From contig CAMLDT010000130.1 of NCBI GenBank assembly GCA_946479075.1, forward strand, positions 1 through 10,090: 10,090 bases of DNA, written 5' to 3'. Within the stretch, counting starts at the first letter, position 1. Each line of letters opens with the position of its first letter. A model generated the notes under the pieces. That model had not been told where the DNA came from, searched no databases, and was given only the letters and a program-made list of their open reading frames with translations. The translations under genes were made by a program, and so were the position numbers. The DNA comes from an uncultured Polaromonas sp. (lineage in GTDB: Bacteria > Pseudomonadota > Gammaproteobacteria > Burkholderiales > Burkholderiaceae). Below, piece by piece: positions 1-5,620 of this stretch.

Positions 1-106
1 GTCATCAACGCATCAAGCAGTTGATGCTGCAGGAGCTTTAACTGTGCAAAATAAAGGTGTCACCTATGTCCCCGCACACCTGTTACCTATGTCTCCGGTC
101 TGTACA
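1..106 (+). mobile_element. Right end of an insertion sequence (partial)
   Basis: In one forward frame the first 41 bases read HQRIKQLMLQEL then TAA (39-41), which could be the last codons of a transposase. Two copies of a 17-bp motif follow, TGTCACCTATGTCCCCG at 58-74 and TGTTACCTATGTCTCCG at 81-97, differing at two positions, and then TGTACA at 101-106. Repeated subterminal motifs and an end whose complement begins with TGT are typical of IS21/IS481-type elements. The motif also resembles IS ends I recall from betaproteobacterial genomes. The family is not settled because almost all of the transposase lies outside the window. The exact outer boundary near 106 and any target duplication cannot be determined. 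Confidence 0.55.
58..97 (+). repeat. Two 17-bp direct repeats in the IS end
   Basis: TGTCACCTATGTCCCCG (58-74) and TGTTACCTATGTCTCCG (81-97) match at 15 of 17 positions and start 23 bp apart, in the same orientation. They are the likely transposase-binding sites of the element end. The 23-bp period would put both on nearly the same face of the helix. Confidence 0.65.
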
Positions 107-110
107 CAGC

Positions 111-144
111 GGGGCGAGGGAAGGGCGTGGGGTTGGGGGTGGGG
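111..144 (+). other. G-tract cluster, potential G-quadruplex
   Basis: Six runs of three to five G occur in 34 bases: 111-114, 118-120, 123-125, 129-132, 135-139 and 141-144. The loops between them are 1-3 nt. This exceeds the usual four-tract G-quadruplex pattern. It lies just outside the IS end, in the gap downstream of mog. Transcription leaving the IS would carry the G-rich strand, while mog read-through would carry the C-rich one. Formation and function are not shown by sequence. Confidence 0.5.
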
Positions 145-196
145 AGTTGCGCCTACTGTCCAGAACGAACCGGGAACGCAGCGTGGCGCATGATTT

Positions 197-253
197 GCTA
201 TCGAAACAATAGCTGCCCGCGCTTGTCAGCCGGTGGCTGAAGCCCGATTTGAT
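197..253 (+). repeat. 57-bp interspersed repeat, copy A (intergenic)
   Basis: It starts with the hairpin GCTAT-CGAAACA-ATAGC (197-213), then TG, a GCGCTTGT core (219-226), a second perfect stem CAGCC/GGCTG (227-239) and a CCGATTTGAT end (244-253). It aligns without gaps to three other copies in this window and matches copy B at 39 of 57 positions by hand count. The final 10 bases are identical to copy B, with TC following in both. It sits 8 bp beyond the mog stop codon, antisense to mog. It has no U-tract, so it does not look like a standard terminator. Confidence 0.8.
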
Positions 254-261
254 TCGGAAGA

Positions 262-858
262 TCAGGCGACTGGCGGCCGGATCGCAGACTTCGGCCGGAA
301 GGCTTTGCAGACCGCTTCATCGGTCTCCAGATAAGGCCCACCGATCAGGTCGATGCAGTAAGGCACGGCGGCAAAAATGCCGGCCACTGCTTGAGACCCA
401 TCCGCATTTTTCAGGCCTTCGAGGGTTTCGGCAATCGCCTTGGGCTGGCCCGGCAGATTCAGGATCAGGCTCTGGCTACGGATCACGTCGACCTGGCGCG
501 ACAGGATGGCCGTCGGCACAAAGGTCAGGCTGATCTGGCGCATCTGCTCGCCGAAACCCGGCATTTCCTTGTGGGCCACCGCCAGCGTCGCTTCGGGCGT
601 CACGTCGCGCAGGGCCGGGCCGGTGCCGCCGGTGGTCAGCACCAGCGAGCAGCCGGCGTCCACCAGTTCGATCAGGGTGGCGCTGATGCGGTCCTTTTCG
701 TCGGGAATCAGACGTTCGACAAAGGTGATGGGGTTGCGCAAGGCGCGGCCCAGCCACGCCTTGAGCGCCGGCAGGCCCTTGTCTTCATAGACGCCGCTGG
801 AGGCCCGGTCGCTGATGGAGACAATGCCAATCGTCACGGCGTCGTGGGGTGAACTCAT
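262..858 (-). CDS. mog: Molybdopterin adenylyltransferase Mog
   Basis: Mog activates molybdopterin by adenylation (MPT + ATP to MPT-AMP) before MoeA inserts molybdate, a cytosolic step of molybdenum cofactor synthesis. The 198-residue product is close to the 195 of E. coli Mog and has the full MogA/MoaB fold signature. This includes SISDRASSGVYEDKG (15-28), TTGGTG (75-80) followed by RDVTPEAT (84-91), MPGFGEQMR (99-107), NLPGQPKAI (134-142) and a VPYCIDLIGGPYLET region near the end. The ATG at 856-858 is preceded by an AGGAGG ribosome binding site (863-868) four bases upstream. Its ATG overlaps the TGA of yjgA (ATGA, 855-858), so translational coupling is likely. The natural client in this window is the molybdoenzyme NasA. 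Family assignment is firm. Confidence 0.96.
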   Translation of the reverse strand: MSSPHDAVTIGIVSISDRASSGVYEDKGLPALKAWLGRALRNPITFVERLIPDEKDRISATLIELVDAGCSLVLTTGGTGPALRDVTPEATLAVAHKEMPGFGEQMRQISLTFVPTAILSRQVDVIRSQSLILNLPGQPKAIAETLEGLKNADGSQAVAGIFAAVPYCIDLIGGPYLETDEAVCKAFRPKSAIRPPVA

Positions 859-1442
859 GTGTCCTCCTGCGCCAGGGCTTCACGCACCAGCTGGAAAATT
901 TCGCGGTAGGACTTGCCGTGGCGTGGTGCTTCGCCGGGTTTTTCCGGTTTGGCGTCCTTGCGGGCCTGGCGGATCAGCGCGCGCAACTGCTGGGAGTCGG
1001 TATCGGGGTGGTCGGTCAGCCAGTCGCTGAGTGCATCGTCGGAGGCGATCAACCTGTCGCGCCACTGCTCGGCCAGGTGCAGCGCCAGCGTCAGGTCGGC
1101 CGAACCGTTGGCCTGCTCGTCGATGGCTGCGCGTATGGGCTCGGTGTCCAGCGGGCGCATCAGCTTGCCGATGAACTGCATTTGCCGGCGGCGCCCCTCG
1201 AAGTTGGTGATGCGTTTGGCATCCTTGATGGCATCCAGCAGTTTTTCGGGCAGGTCCAGTCTCGCCATCAGGTCGGCGCGCAGCGTCAGCAAGGCTTCGC
1301 CGAGCGCCTGTTTTTCGTCGGCCTCGGCCTTGAGCTGGGTCTTGCTGGGGGGGCCGGCTTCTTCCAGCGCAATCTCTTCGGGTTTGACGAAGCGTCCGTT
1401 GGACCAGTAGCCCTTGATGGCCTTGGGAGTCTTGTTGTTCAT
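855..1442 (-). CDS. yjgA: Ribosome-associated protein DarP/YjgA (DUF615)
   Basis: DarP (YjgA) binds late 50S precursors and helps large-subunit assembly. The 195-residue product shows the family core: a basic N-terminus (NNKTPKAIKGYW), the helical stretch QALGEALLTLRADLMARLDLPEKL, and the hallmark AKRITNFEGRRRQMQFIGKLMR. A helical, charged C-terminus follows, ending SYREIFQLVREALAQ. E. coli DarP has 183 residues. I chose the ATG at 1440-1442 because homologues begin just before this lysine-rich GYW segment. The frame is open further upstream, with an ATG at 1455-1457 and alternatives to 1499, but those add a hydrophobic unlike-family extension and the longest overlaps pmbA. No strong Shine-Dalgarno is visible. 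The gene overlaps mog by 4 bp and diverges from pmbA. Confidence 0.93.
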   Translation of the reverse strand: MNNKTPKAIKGYWSNGRFVKPEEIALEEAGPPSKTQLKAEADEKQALGEALLTLRADLMARLDLPEKLLDAIKDAKRITNFEGRRRQMQFIGKLMRPLDTEPIRAAIDEQANGSADLTLALHLAEQWRDRLIASDDALSDWLTDHPDTDSQQLRALIRQARKDAKPEKPGEAPRHGKSYREIFQLVREALAQEDT

Positions 1443-1467
1443 GGCAGTCAGTATCATAGCTACCCAT
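1443..1467. promoter_or_regulatory. 25-bp divergent yjgA/pmbA intergenic region
   Basis: Only 25 bp separate the likely start codons of yjgA (minus) and pmbA (plus). A TATCAT at 1452-1457 on the plus strand and an overlapping TATGAT on the minus strand (complement of 1453-1458) could be back-to-back -10 boxes. No convincing -35 box lies at the right distance on either strand. If these are used, both messages would have almost no leader. Otherwise each promoter lies in the neighbour's coding sequence. Confidence 0.3.
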
Positions 1468-2859
1468 ATGACCCCAAAGACCTCCAAGACAACATCCACT
1501 GCCTCCCGTCCCGCATCGGGCTTCAGCTATCACCGTGATTTTTTTGAAGGCCTGGTGGACAGCGCCCTGGCCCATGCGAAAAAAATCGGCGCCACCGACG
1601 CCGCCGCAGAAGCGTCCGAGGGCTGCGGACTGAGCGTCAGCGTGCGCAAGGGTGAACTCGAAAACGTGGAACGCAACCGCGACAAGTCGCTGGGCATCAC
1701 GGTATATGTCGGGCAAAAACGCGGCAATGCCGCCACCAGTGATTTCTCCAAAGCGGCCATCGAGCAGACGGTGCAGGCGGCTTACGACATTGCGCGTTTT
1801 ACGGCCGAAGACAAAACCTCCGGCCTGCCGGCTGACCGCGACATTGCGCGCGTGCATCCCGAGCTTGACCTGTTCCACCCCTGGGCCATCGATTCCGCCG
1901 GCGCCGCGGCGCTGGCGCTGGAATGCGAAGCCGCGGCCTTCGACACCAGCAAGCTGATCACCAACAGCGAAGGCGCGGGTGTGTCTGCCCAGCAAAGCCA
2001 TTTTTTCAGCGCCCACACGCGCGGTTTTCGCGGCGGTTATGCCAGTTCGCGCCACAGCATTTCAGCGTCGGCGATTGCCGGCAAGGGCAGCCAGATGCAG
2101 CGTGATGCCTGGTACAGCTCCATGCGTGACGCGAGCGAGCTGGCCAGCGCGCAGGCGGTGGGCCGCTATGCGGCCGAACGCGCGCTGTCGCGCCTGAAAA
2201 GCCGCAAGATCAAGACCACGCAATGCCCGGTGTTGTTTGAGTCGCCACTGGCCGCCGGCCTGCTGGGCGGTTTTGTGCAGGCCGTCAGCGGCGGTGCGCT
2301 GTACCGCAAGAGCACGTTTTTGCTGAACAGCCTGGGCAAGCCGGCGTTTCCGGCGCACATCGACATCACCGAAGACCCCTTCATCAAAAAAGGCAAGGGC
2401 AGCTCGCCTTTCGATGAAGAAGGCGTCAAGACGCGCGCGCGCACGGTGGTGGACGCCGGCATCGTGCGCGGCTACTTCTTGAGCACCTACTCGGCGCGCA
2501 AGCTGGGCATGCGCACCACCGGCAATGCTGGCGGCTCGCACAACCTGGTGATGAGCAGCCGCCAGACCCAAGCCGGCGATGACCTCGACGCCATGCTGAA
2601 AAAGCTCGGCACCGGCCTGTTCGTGACCGAGCTGATGGGGCAGGGCGTGAACTACGTGACCGGCGACTACTCGCGCGGTGCCTCCGGCTTCTGGGTCGAG
2701 AAAGGGCAGATCGCCTTTCCGGTGGAAGAGATCACGATTGCCGGCAACCTCAAGGACATGCTGATGGGCATTGAGGCGGTGGGCGCCGATGTCTACAACT
2801 ACGGCGCGAAAAGCGTGGGATCGATCCTGATCAACCGGATGAAAGTGGCTGGAAGTTAA
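1468..2859 (+). CDS. pmbA: Metalloprotease PmbA/TldE (TldD/PmbA family)
   Basis: PmbA (TldE) partners TldD in a cytosolic heteromeric peptidase that processes microcin B17 and degrades unfolded peptides such as CcdA in E. coli. The 463-residue product compares with 450 in E. coli. It has the N-terminal family segment GCGLSVSVRKGELENVERNR, the DLFHPWAI block, and the C-terminal domain with SSPFDEEGVKTRARTVVDAG, GNAGGSHN and GASGFWVEKGQIAFPVEEITIAGNL, ending GSILINRMKVAGS. I see no HExxxH metal site, as expected: TldD carries it, not TldE. The ATG at 1468 is chosen because upstream codons encode a hydrophobic stretch absent from relatives, but its Shine-Dalgarno is weak. The natural substrate here is unknown. 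This is the only plus-strand gene in the window. Confidence 0.95.
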   Translation: MTPKTSKTTSTASRPASGFSYHRDFFEGLVDSALAHAKKIGATDAAAEASEGCGLSVSVRKGELENVERNRDKSLGITVYVGQKRGNAATSDFSKAAIEQTVQAAYDIARFTAEDKTSGLPADRDIARVHPELDLFHPWAIDSAGAAALALECEAAAFDTSKLITNSEGAGVSAQQSHFFSAHTRGFRGGYASSRHSISASAIAGKGSQMQRDAWYSSMRDASELASAQAVGRYAAERALSRLKSRKIKTTQCPVLFESPLAAGLLGGFVQAVSGGALYRKSTFLLNSLGKPAFPAHIDITEDPFIKKGKGSSPFDEEGVKTRARTVVDAGIVRGYFLSTYSARKLGMRTTGNAGGSHNLVMSSRQTQAGDDLDAMLKKLGTGLFVTELMGQGVNYVTGDYSRGASGFWVEKGQIAFPVEEITIAGNLKDMLMGIEAVGADVYNYGAKSVGSILINRMKVAGS

Positions 2860-3227
2860 GCCATACCCTTATGCTGAGAAATGATGGCTTCGTTTAGAGC
2901 TTGCACGACCTGTTTAACGTATTCCAAGTCATAACTTTTCACAGCTTTGACTTCGCCGCCTGATGTGTGCAGCCGAACATAGTGCACTGGTCGTCCTAAA
3001 TAAAGCATCACCGCAGCAACTGCCAAGAAAATAATCCCAACGGCTGTCGCCTCTTTGAGGCATGCCAGGCCAATCAAAATAAGAATGACCCCAACGACCC
3101 ATTTTTGGGATTGGCTCCAGGCCGCGGTGCTGGTGATGTTGCGGATCGAATAGGTGTTCGCATCAACGATGAACCGCGCATTGGTTACCTTTACGCCGTT
3201 ATTCTCGAAAAAAATCTGCTCTTCCAT
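2856..3227 (-). CDS. Small DUF6232-like membrane protein
   Basis: This is a 123-residue protein of unknown function. The N-terminal part (1-36) has the pattern GVKVTNARFIV...TYSIRNITS, which I associate with DUF6232. Two hydrophobic segments follow, about 43-57 and 61-78, long enough for a membrane hairpin. A soluble C-terminus (79-123) starts RPVHYVRLHTSGGEVKAV and ends in a predicted amphipathic helix. The ATG at 3225-3227 has a strong GGGAGG ribosome binding site (about 3232-3238). Its TAA overlaps the TAA of pmbA by four bases, tail to tail, leaving no room for a terminator. Base composition is markedly lower in GC (about 40-50% in two lines counted, against above 60% around it), hinting at separate acquisition. 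The family name is from memory and should be confirmed. Confidence 0.75.
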   Translation of the reverse strand: MEEQIFFENNGVKVTNARFIVDANTYSIRNITSTAAWSQSQKWVVGVILILIGLACLKEATAVGIIFLAVAAVMLYLGRPVHYVRLHTSGGEVKAVKSYDLEYVKQVVQALNEAIISQHKGMA

Positions 3228-3266
3228 AACTCCCTCCCGTTTTGTTGTTGAGCGCCCATTTTGCGG

Positions 3267-3280
3267 ACGTTACAAAACGT
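3267..3280. repeat. Short inverted repeat upstream of DUF6232-like gene
   Basis: ACGTT-ACAA-AACGT forms a perfect 5-bp inverted repeat about 40 bp upstream of the start codon at 3227. It could be an operator or part of a promoter, but no clear -10/-35 pair is visible next to it. Confidence 0.25.
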
Positions 3281-3310
3281 AGCTAGAGGGTTAACGCGAA
3301 GGGCGTTTCT

Positions 3311-3757
3311 TCAGCCCGCCAGCGCTGCTTTCACCGCCGCCGACACCTGGCCCATGTCGGCCTTGCCGGCGAGTTTGGCTTTCACCGCGCCCATGACCTT
3401 GCCCATGTCGCCGGGGCCCGTCGCGCCCAGTTCGGTGACGATGGCCTTGACCTCGGCCGCCACTTCCTCGGCGCTCAGGCGGGCCGGCAGGTAGGCTTGC
3501 AGCACCACCAGCTCGGCGGCTTCCTTGTCGGCCAGGTCCTTGCGTTCGGCCTTCTGGAAGGCTTCCAGTGAGTCCTTGCGCTGCTTGATCAGCTTGTCGA
3601 CGATGGCCACCACGGCCGCGTCGTCGAGCACCACGCGCTCATCGACCTCTTTCTGCTTGAGCGCTGCCAGCAGCAGGCGGATGGTGCCCAGGCGCTCGCT
3701 GTCCTTGGCGCGCATGGCGGTTTTCATGTCTTCGGTGATCTGGTCTTTGAGGGACAT
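3311..3757 (-). CDS. yqeY: GatB/YqeY domain-containing protein
   Basis: The 148-residue, wholly cytosolic, mostly helical protein belongs to the YqeY family. It is related to the C-terminal tRNA-binding domain of the amidotransferase subunit GatB, but its own role is not established. Typical family sequence runs from MSLKDQITEDMKTAMRAKD through RLGTIRLLLAALKQKEVDER (about 22-41) and LQAYLP (86-91) to the C-terminal GPGDMGKVMGAVKAKLAGKAD. The length is standard. A GGAG ribosome binding site (complement of 3764-3767) precedes the ATG at 3755-3757. It lies downstream of rpsU, a pairing common in proteobacteria, but a strong terminator separates them here. Downstream, a weak AACGC/GCGTT stem (3293-3307) may end its transcript. 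Confidence 0.93.
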   Translation of the reverse strand: MSLKDQITEDMKTAMRAKDSERLGTIRLLLAALKQKEVDERVVLDDAAVVAIVDKLIKQRKDSLEAFQKAERKDLADKEAAELVVLQAYLPARLSAEEVAAEVKAIVTELGATGPGDMGKVMGAVKAKLAGKADMGQVSAAVKAALAG

Positions 3758-3796
3758 GGCGGTCTCCAGGAAATGGGTTGAAAGTATCGGGCCTCA

Positions 3797-3834
3797 GAAA
3801 CACAAAAGCCCGCAGAGCGTCCTCGTGCGGGCTT
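3797..3834 (-). terminator. Rho-independent terminator of rpsU
   Basis: The arms AAGCCCGCA (3806-3814) and TGCGGGCTT (3826-3834) are perfectly complementary over 9 bp with an 11-nt loop. Read on the minus strand, the stem is followed at once by TTTTGTGTTTC (complement of 3797-3807). It begins 22 bp after the rpsU stop and ends 40 bp before the yqeY start, so it should uncouple the two, at least partly. Confidence 0.88.
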
Positions 3835-3856
3835 GTTGCCGGAAGGCGTGTACGGT

Positions 3857-4069
3857 TTAGTACAGCTTCTTGGGCAGCTGCATCGAGCGGATGCGCTTGT
3901 AGTTGCGCTTGACGGCGGCAGCCTTCTTGCGCTTGCGCTCGGCAGTGGGCTTCTCGTAAAACTCGCGGGCGCGCAGGTCGGTCAGCAGGCCGAGTTTTTC
4001 GATGGTGCGCTTGAAGCGGCGCAGAGCCACGTCAAAGGGCTCGTTGTCTTTTACACGAATGGTCGTCAT
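3857..4069 (-). CDS. rpsU: 30S ribosomal protein S21
   Basis: S21 is the small basic protein of the 30S platform needed for initiation with the anti-Shine-Dalgarno end of 16S rRNA. The product has 70 residues, the usual beta/gammaproteobacterial length. It carries the family sequence: [20 protein letters not shown] at the N-terminus, [21 protein letters not shown] in the middle and a basic [13 protein letters not shown] end. Transcription probably starts from the extended -10 box at 4151-4159, giving a leader of about 75 nt, and stops at the terminator at 3797-3834. The Shine-Dalgarno is weak (a GGATC 10-14 bases before the ATG). Confidence 0.97.
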   Translation of the reverse strand: MTTIRVKDNEPFDVALRRFKRTIEKLGLLTDLRAREFYEKPTAERKRKKAAAVKRNYKRIRSMQLPKKLY

Positions 4070-4131
4070 TGTTAAGTTGATCCAAAAGGGTACGCCGTTG
4101 ATGATCTGATCAGGATCAGGCCGGGCGCGGG

Positions 4132-4143
4132 TTTGCTAGCAAA
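4132..4143. promoter_or_regulatory. 12-bp perfect palindrome at the predicted rpsU start site
   Basis: TTTGCTAGCAAA is its own reverse complement. Beyond one G-G mismatch, two more G-C pairs can form (4129-4130 with 4145-4146). It begins about 7 bp after the -10 box, so it covers the predicted first transcribed bases. It could be an operator or a 5'-end structure of the S21 message. Confidence 0.35.
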
Positions 4144-4150
4144 GCCTGAG

Positions 4151-4159
4151 ATTATAGCA
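4151..4159 (-). promoter_or_regulatory. Extended -10 promoter of rpsU
   Basis: On the minus strand the sequence reads TGCTATAAT: a perfect TATAAT with the TGN extension recognised by sigma-70. The hexamer 17 bp upstream (CGCCGT) is a poor -35, which fits an extended -10 promoter. Transcription would start near 4144. Confidence 0.7.
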
Positions 4160-4171
4160 CTGGAGATGGCG

Positions 4172-4187
4172 CCACGGCGCCCCGTGG
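4172..4187. repeat. Inverted repeat CCACGG-CGCC-CCGTGG
   Basis: A perfect 6-bp stem with a 4-base loop lies between the flavoprotein gene and the rpsU promoter, covering the position of the rpsU -35. It is GC-rich but lacks a following U-tract on either strand. It may be a factor-dependent termination or regulatory structure. Confidence 0.35.
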
Positions 4188-4206
4188 GTGCAGCCCCCGA
4201 GTGGGT

Positions 4207-4247
4207 TCCGCTCGTCCTGAGCCTGCCGAAGGGGACCCCTAGGGGTC
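4207..4247. repeat. Intergenic repeat-like segment ending in a 14-bp palindrome
   Basis: Positions 4211-4230 read CTCGTCCTGAGCCTGCCGAA, resembling a GTCCTGAGCCTGTCGAAGG-type intergenic repeat that I recall as common in alpha- and betaproteobacteria. Directly after it, GACCCCTAGGGGTC (4234-4247) is a perfect 14-bp palindrome, ending 9 bp before the flavoprotein stop codon. The noncoding interval 4160-4256 holds these elements and no plausible gene. Confidence 0.45.
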
Positions 4248-4256
4248 GTCCGCCGG

Positions 4257-5525
4257 TCAAGCTGTCGTCGGGGAGGTGCTGTGGTGTTTATGCGCCAGGG
4301 CCTCGGCGCAGGCATGCGCGCTGGCCCAGGCCCACTGGAAGTTGTAGCCGCCCAGCCAGCCGGTCACGTCCACCACCTCGCCAATGAAATACAGGCCCGG
4401 CTGTTTCGATTCCATGGTCTGGGACGACAGGTCGCGGGTGTCTACGCCGCCCAGGGTGACCTCGGCTTTTTTGTAGCCTTCGGTGCCGTTCGGAACCAGT
4501 TGCCAGTCGGCCAGCCGCTCGGCGAGCGTGTTCAGGGCCTTGTCGGTGGCTTCGCTGACGGGTTTTTGCCAGGCGGGGTCGCGGCTGGCCCAGGCGTCGG
4601 CGAGACGGCCGGGCACCAGCGTGGCCAGTTCGTTGGCGATCAGTTTTTTCGAGCTGGCCTTGGCGCGCAGCAGCAGGGTCGGCAGGTCCACGCCGGGCGC
4701 GAGGTTGATGCGCACCGGCTGGCCTTCGCGCCAGAAGCTGGAAATCTGCAGTACCGCCGGGCCACTGAGGCCGCGGTGCGTGAACAGCAGATCCTCGGCA
4801 AACACCACGGCCTTTTTGCGCTGTTTCGGGGTCGCGTCGGCTGGGCCGGTTTCAATCAGCACCGGTAGCGCCAGGCCGGACAGTTGCGCATAGGGCGCCC
4901 AGGCCTCGCCATCGAAGGTCAGCGGCACCAGAGCGGCGCGCGGCTCGACCAGGCGCAGGCCGAATTGTTTGGCGATGCGGTAACCAAAGTCGGTCGCGCC
5001 AATCTTGGGAATCGACAGCCCGCCGGTGGCGATGACGATCTGCGGCGCTTCGATGGGCCCCCGGTCGCTCTCGATTTGATAGCTGCCTGCGGCCGTTCCG
5101 TCTGGGCTGGCGGCGTATTTGATGCCTGAAATCCGGCAGGGCTGCCAGCGCGTGACGCCGCCGGCCTCACATTCGGCGAGCAGCATGTTGATCACGTCTT
5201 CGGCCGAGCGGTCACAAAACAGCTGGCCTTTGTGCTTTTCATGAAAGGCGATGCCGTGGCGCTGCAGCAGGGCAATGAAGTCCTGCGGCGTGTAGCGCGA
5301 CAGGGCCGAGCGGCAAAAGTGCGGGTTCTCGCTCAGGAAGTTGGCGGGCGTGACATCACGGTTGGTGAAGTTGCAGCGGCCACCGCCCGAGATGCGGATT
5401 TTTTCGGCCACCTTCTCGCTGTGGTCCAGCAGCAGCACCTTCAGGCCGCGCTGGCCGGCCAGGCCCGCGCCGAACAGGCCAGCCGCGCCTGCACCGATAA
5501 CCACCACGTCAAATTTATGAATCAA
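4257..5525 (-). CDS. HI0933/YhiN-type FAD-dependent oxidoreductase
   Basis: This 422-residue flavoprotein belongs to the HI0933 (E. coli YhiN, BaiN-like) family, whose physiological substrates are mostly unknown. The N-terminal Rossmann motif VVVIGAGAAGLFGAGLAG (8-24) binds FAD, followed by KIRISGGGRCNFTN (42-55). A central VIATGGLSIPKIGATDFGY and the C-terminal signature GYKKAEVTLGGVDT then IGEVVDVTGWLGGYNFQWAWASA are also present. Length is normal. The start is TTG (5523-5525), with a GGAG site six bases upstream; no ATG lies near the Rossmann motif. Both site and start codon lie in repeat copy B. Residues 135-153 are encoded by repeat copy D, in a variable segment before the ATGG motif. 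It follows cobA by 95 bp on the same strand, so co-transcription is possible. Confidence 0.9.
   Translation of the reverse strand: MIHKFDVVVIGAGAAGLFGAGLAGQRGLKVLLLDHSEKVAEKIRISGGGRCNFTNRDVTPANFLSENPHFCRSALSRYTPQDFIALLQRHGIAFHEKHKGQLFCDRSAEDVINMLLAECEAGGVTRWQPCRISGIKYAASPDGTAAGSYQIESDRGPIEAPQIVIATGGLSIPKIGATDFGYRIAKQFGLRLVEPRAALVPLTFDGEAWAPYAQLSGLALPVLIETGPADATPKQRKKAVVFAEDLLFTHRGLSGPAVLQISSFWREGQPVRINLAPGVDLPTLLLRAKASSKKLIANELATLVPGRLADAWASRDPAWQKPVSEATDKALNTLAERLADWQLVPNGTEGYKKAEVTLGGVDTRDLSSQTMESKQPGLYFIGEVVDVTGWLGGYNFQWAWASAHACAEALAHKHHSTSPTTA
5067..5123 (+). repeat. 57-bp interspersed repeat, copy D (inside flavoprotein gene)
   Basis: The copy starts with GCTCT-CGATTTG-ATAGC (5067-5083) and continues TG, TGCG, GGGCTGGCGG (5104-5113) and CGTATTTGAT (5114-5123). 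By hand it matches copy B at 39 of 57 positions without gaps; the hairpin segment matches 14 of 17. It lies antisense to the host gene and covers exactly 19 codons (residues 135-153), starting at a codon's first position. The peptide contains SPDGTAAGSYQI and falls in a poorly conserved loop region. Confidence 0.75.
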
Positions 5526-5577
5526 ATCGGTCTCCAGCCCTTGACTGGCGAGCGCAAGCAGCTATCAAAAACAGAGC
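5521..5577 (-). repeat. 57-bp interspersed repeat, copy B (leader of flavoprotein gene)
   Basis: On the minus strand it starts GCTCT-GTTTTTG-ATAGC (complement of 5561-5577), then TGCTTGCGCT, and ends GGGCTGGAGA then CCGATTTGAT (complement of 5521-5540). The GGAG and the TTG in its last 20 bases are the apparent ribosome binding site and start codon of the flavoprotein. It lies in the 95-bp gap after cobA, so it is also within the possible cobA-flavoprotein transcript. Confidence 0.8.
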
Positions 5578-5620
5578 GGCTTGCCTCGCGGGGACTGGGC
5601 AGTGTAGCCCGGAGCGGCTT

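Noticed and set aside
2..192. Forward frame open from the window edge to a TGA at 190-192
   Set aside because: It runs through the IS end repeats and the G-tract, producing repetitive Gly/Trp sequence; it is not a plausible protein.
1414..1467. N-terminal extension of pmbA to 1414
   Set aside because: The extra 18 residues look like a short hydrophobic leader, but PmbA/TldE is cytosolic, and the extension would lie over the yjgA start.
1443..1499. N-terminal extension of yjgA to 1499
   Set aside because: It would overlap the pmbA start and adds a hydrophobic stretch not seen in DarP relatives; the Met at 1442 fits the family better.
880..2055. Long minus-strand open frame of 391 codons across the yjgA/pmbA junction
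   Set aside because: It overlaps both conserved genes in other frames and its sequence has no recognisable family; yjgA and pmbA explain the region.
3293..3307. AACGC/GCGTT stem as a yqeY terminator
   Set aside because: Only five base pairs and no U-tract on the minus strand; too weak to list as a feature.
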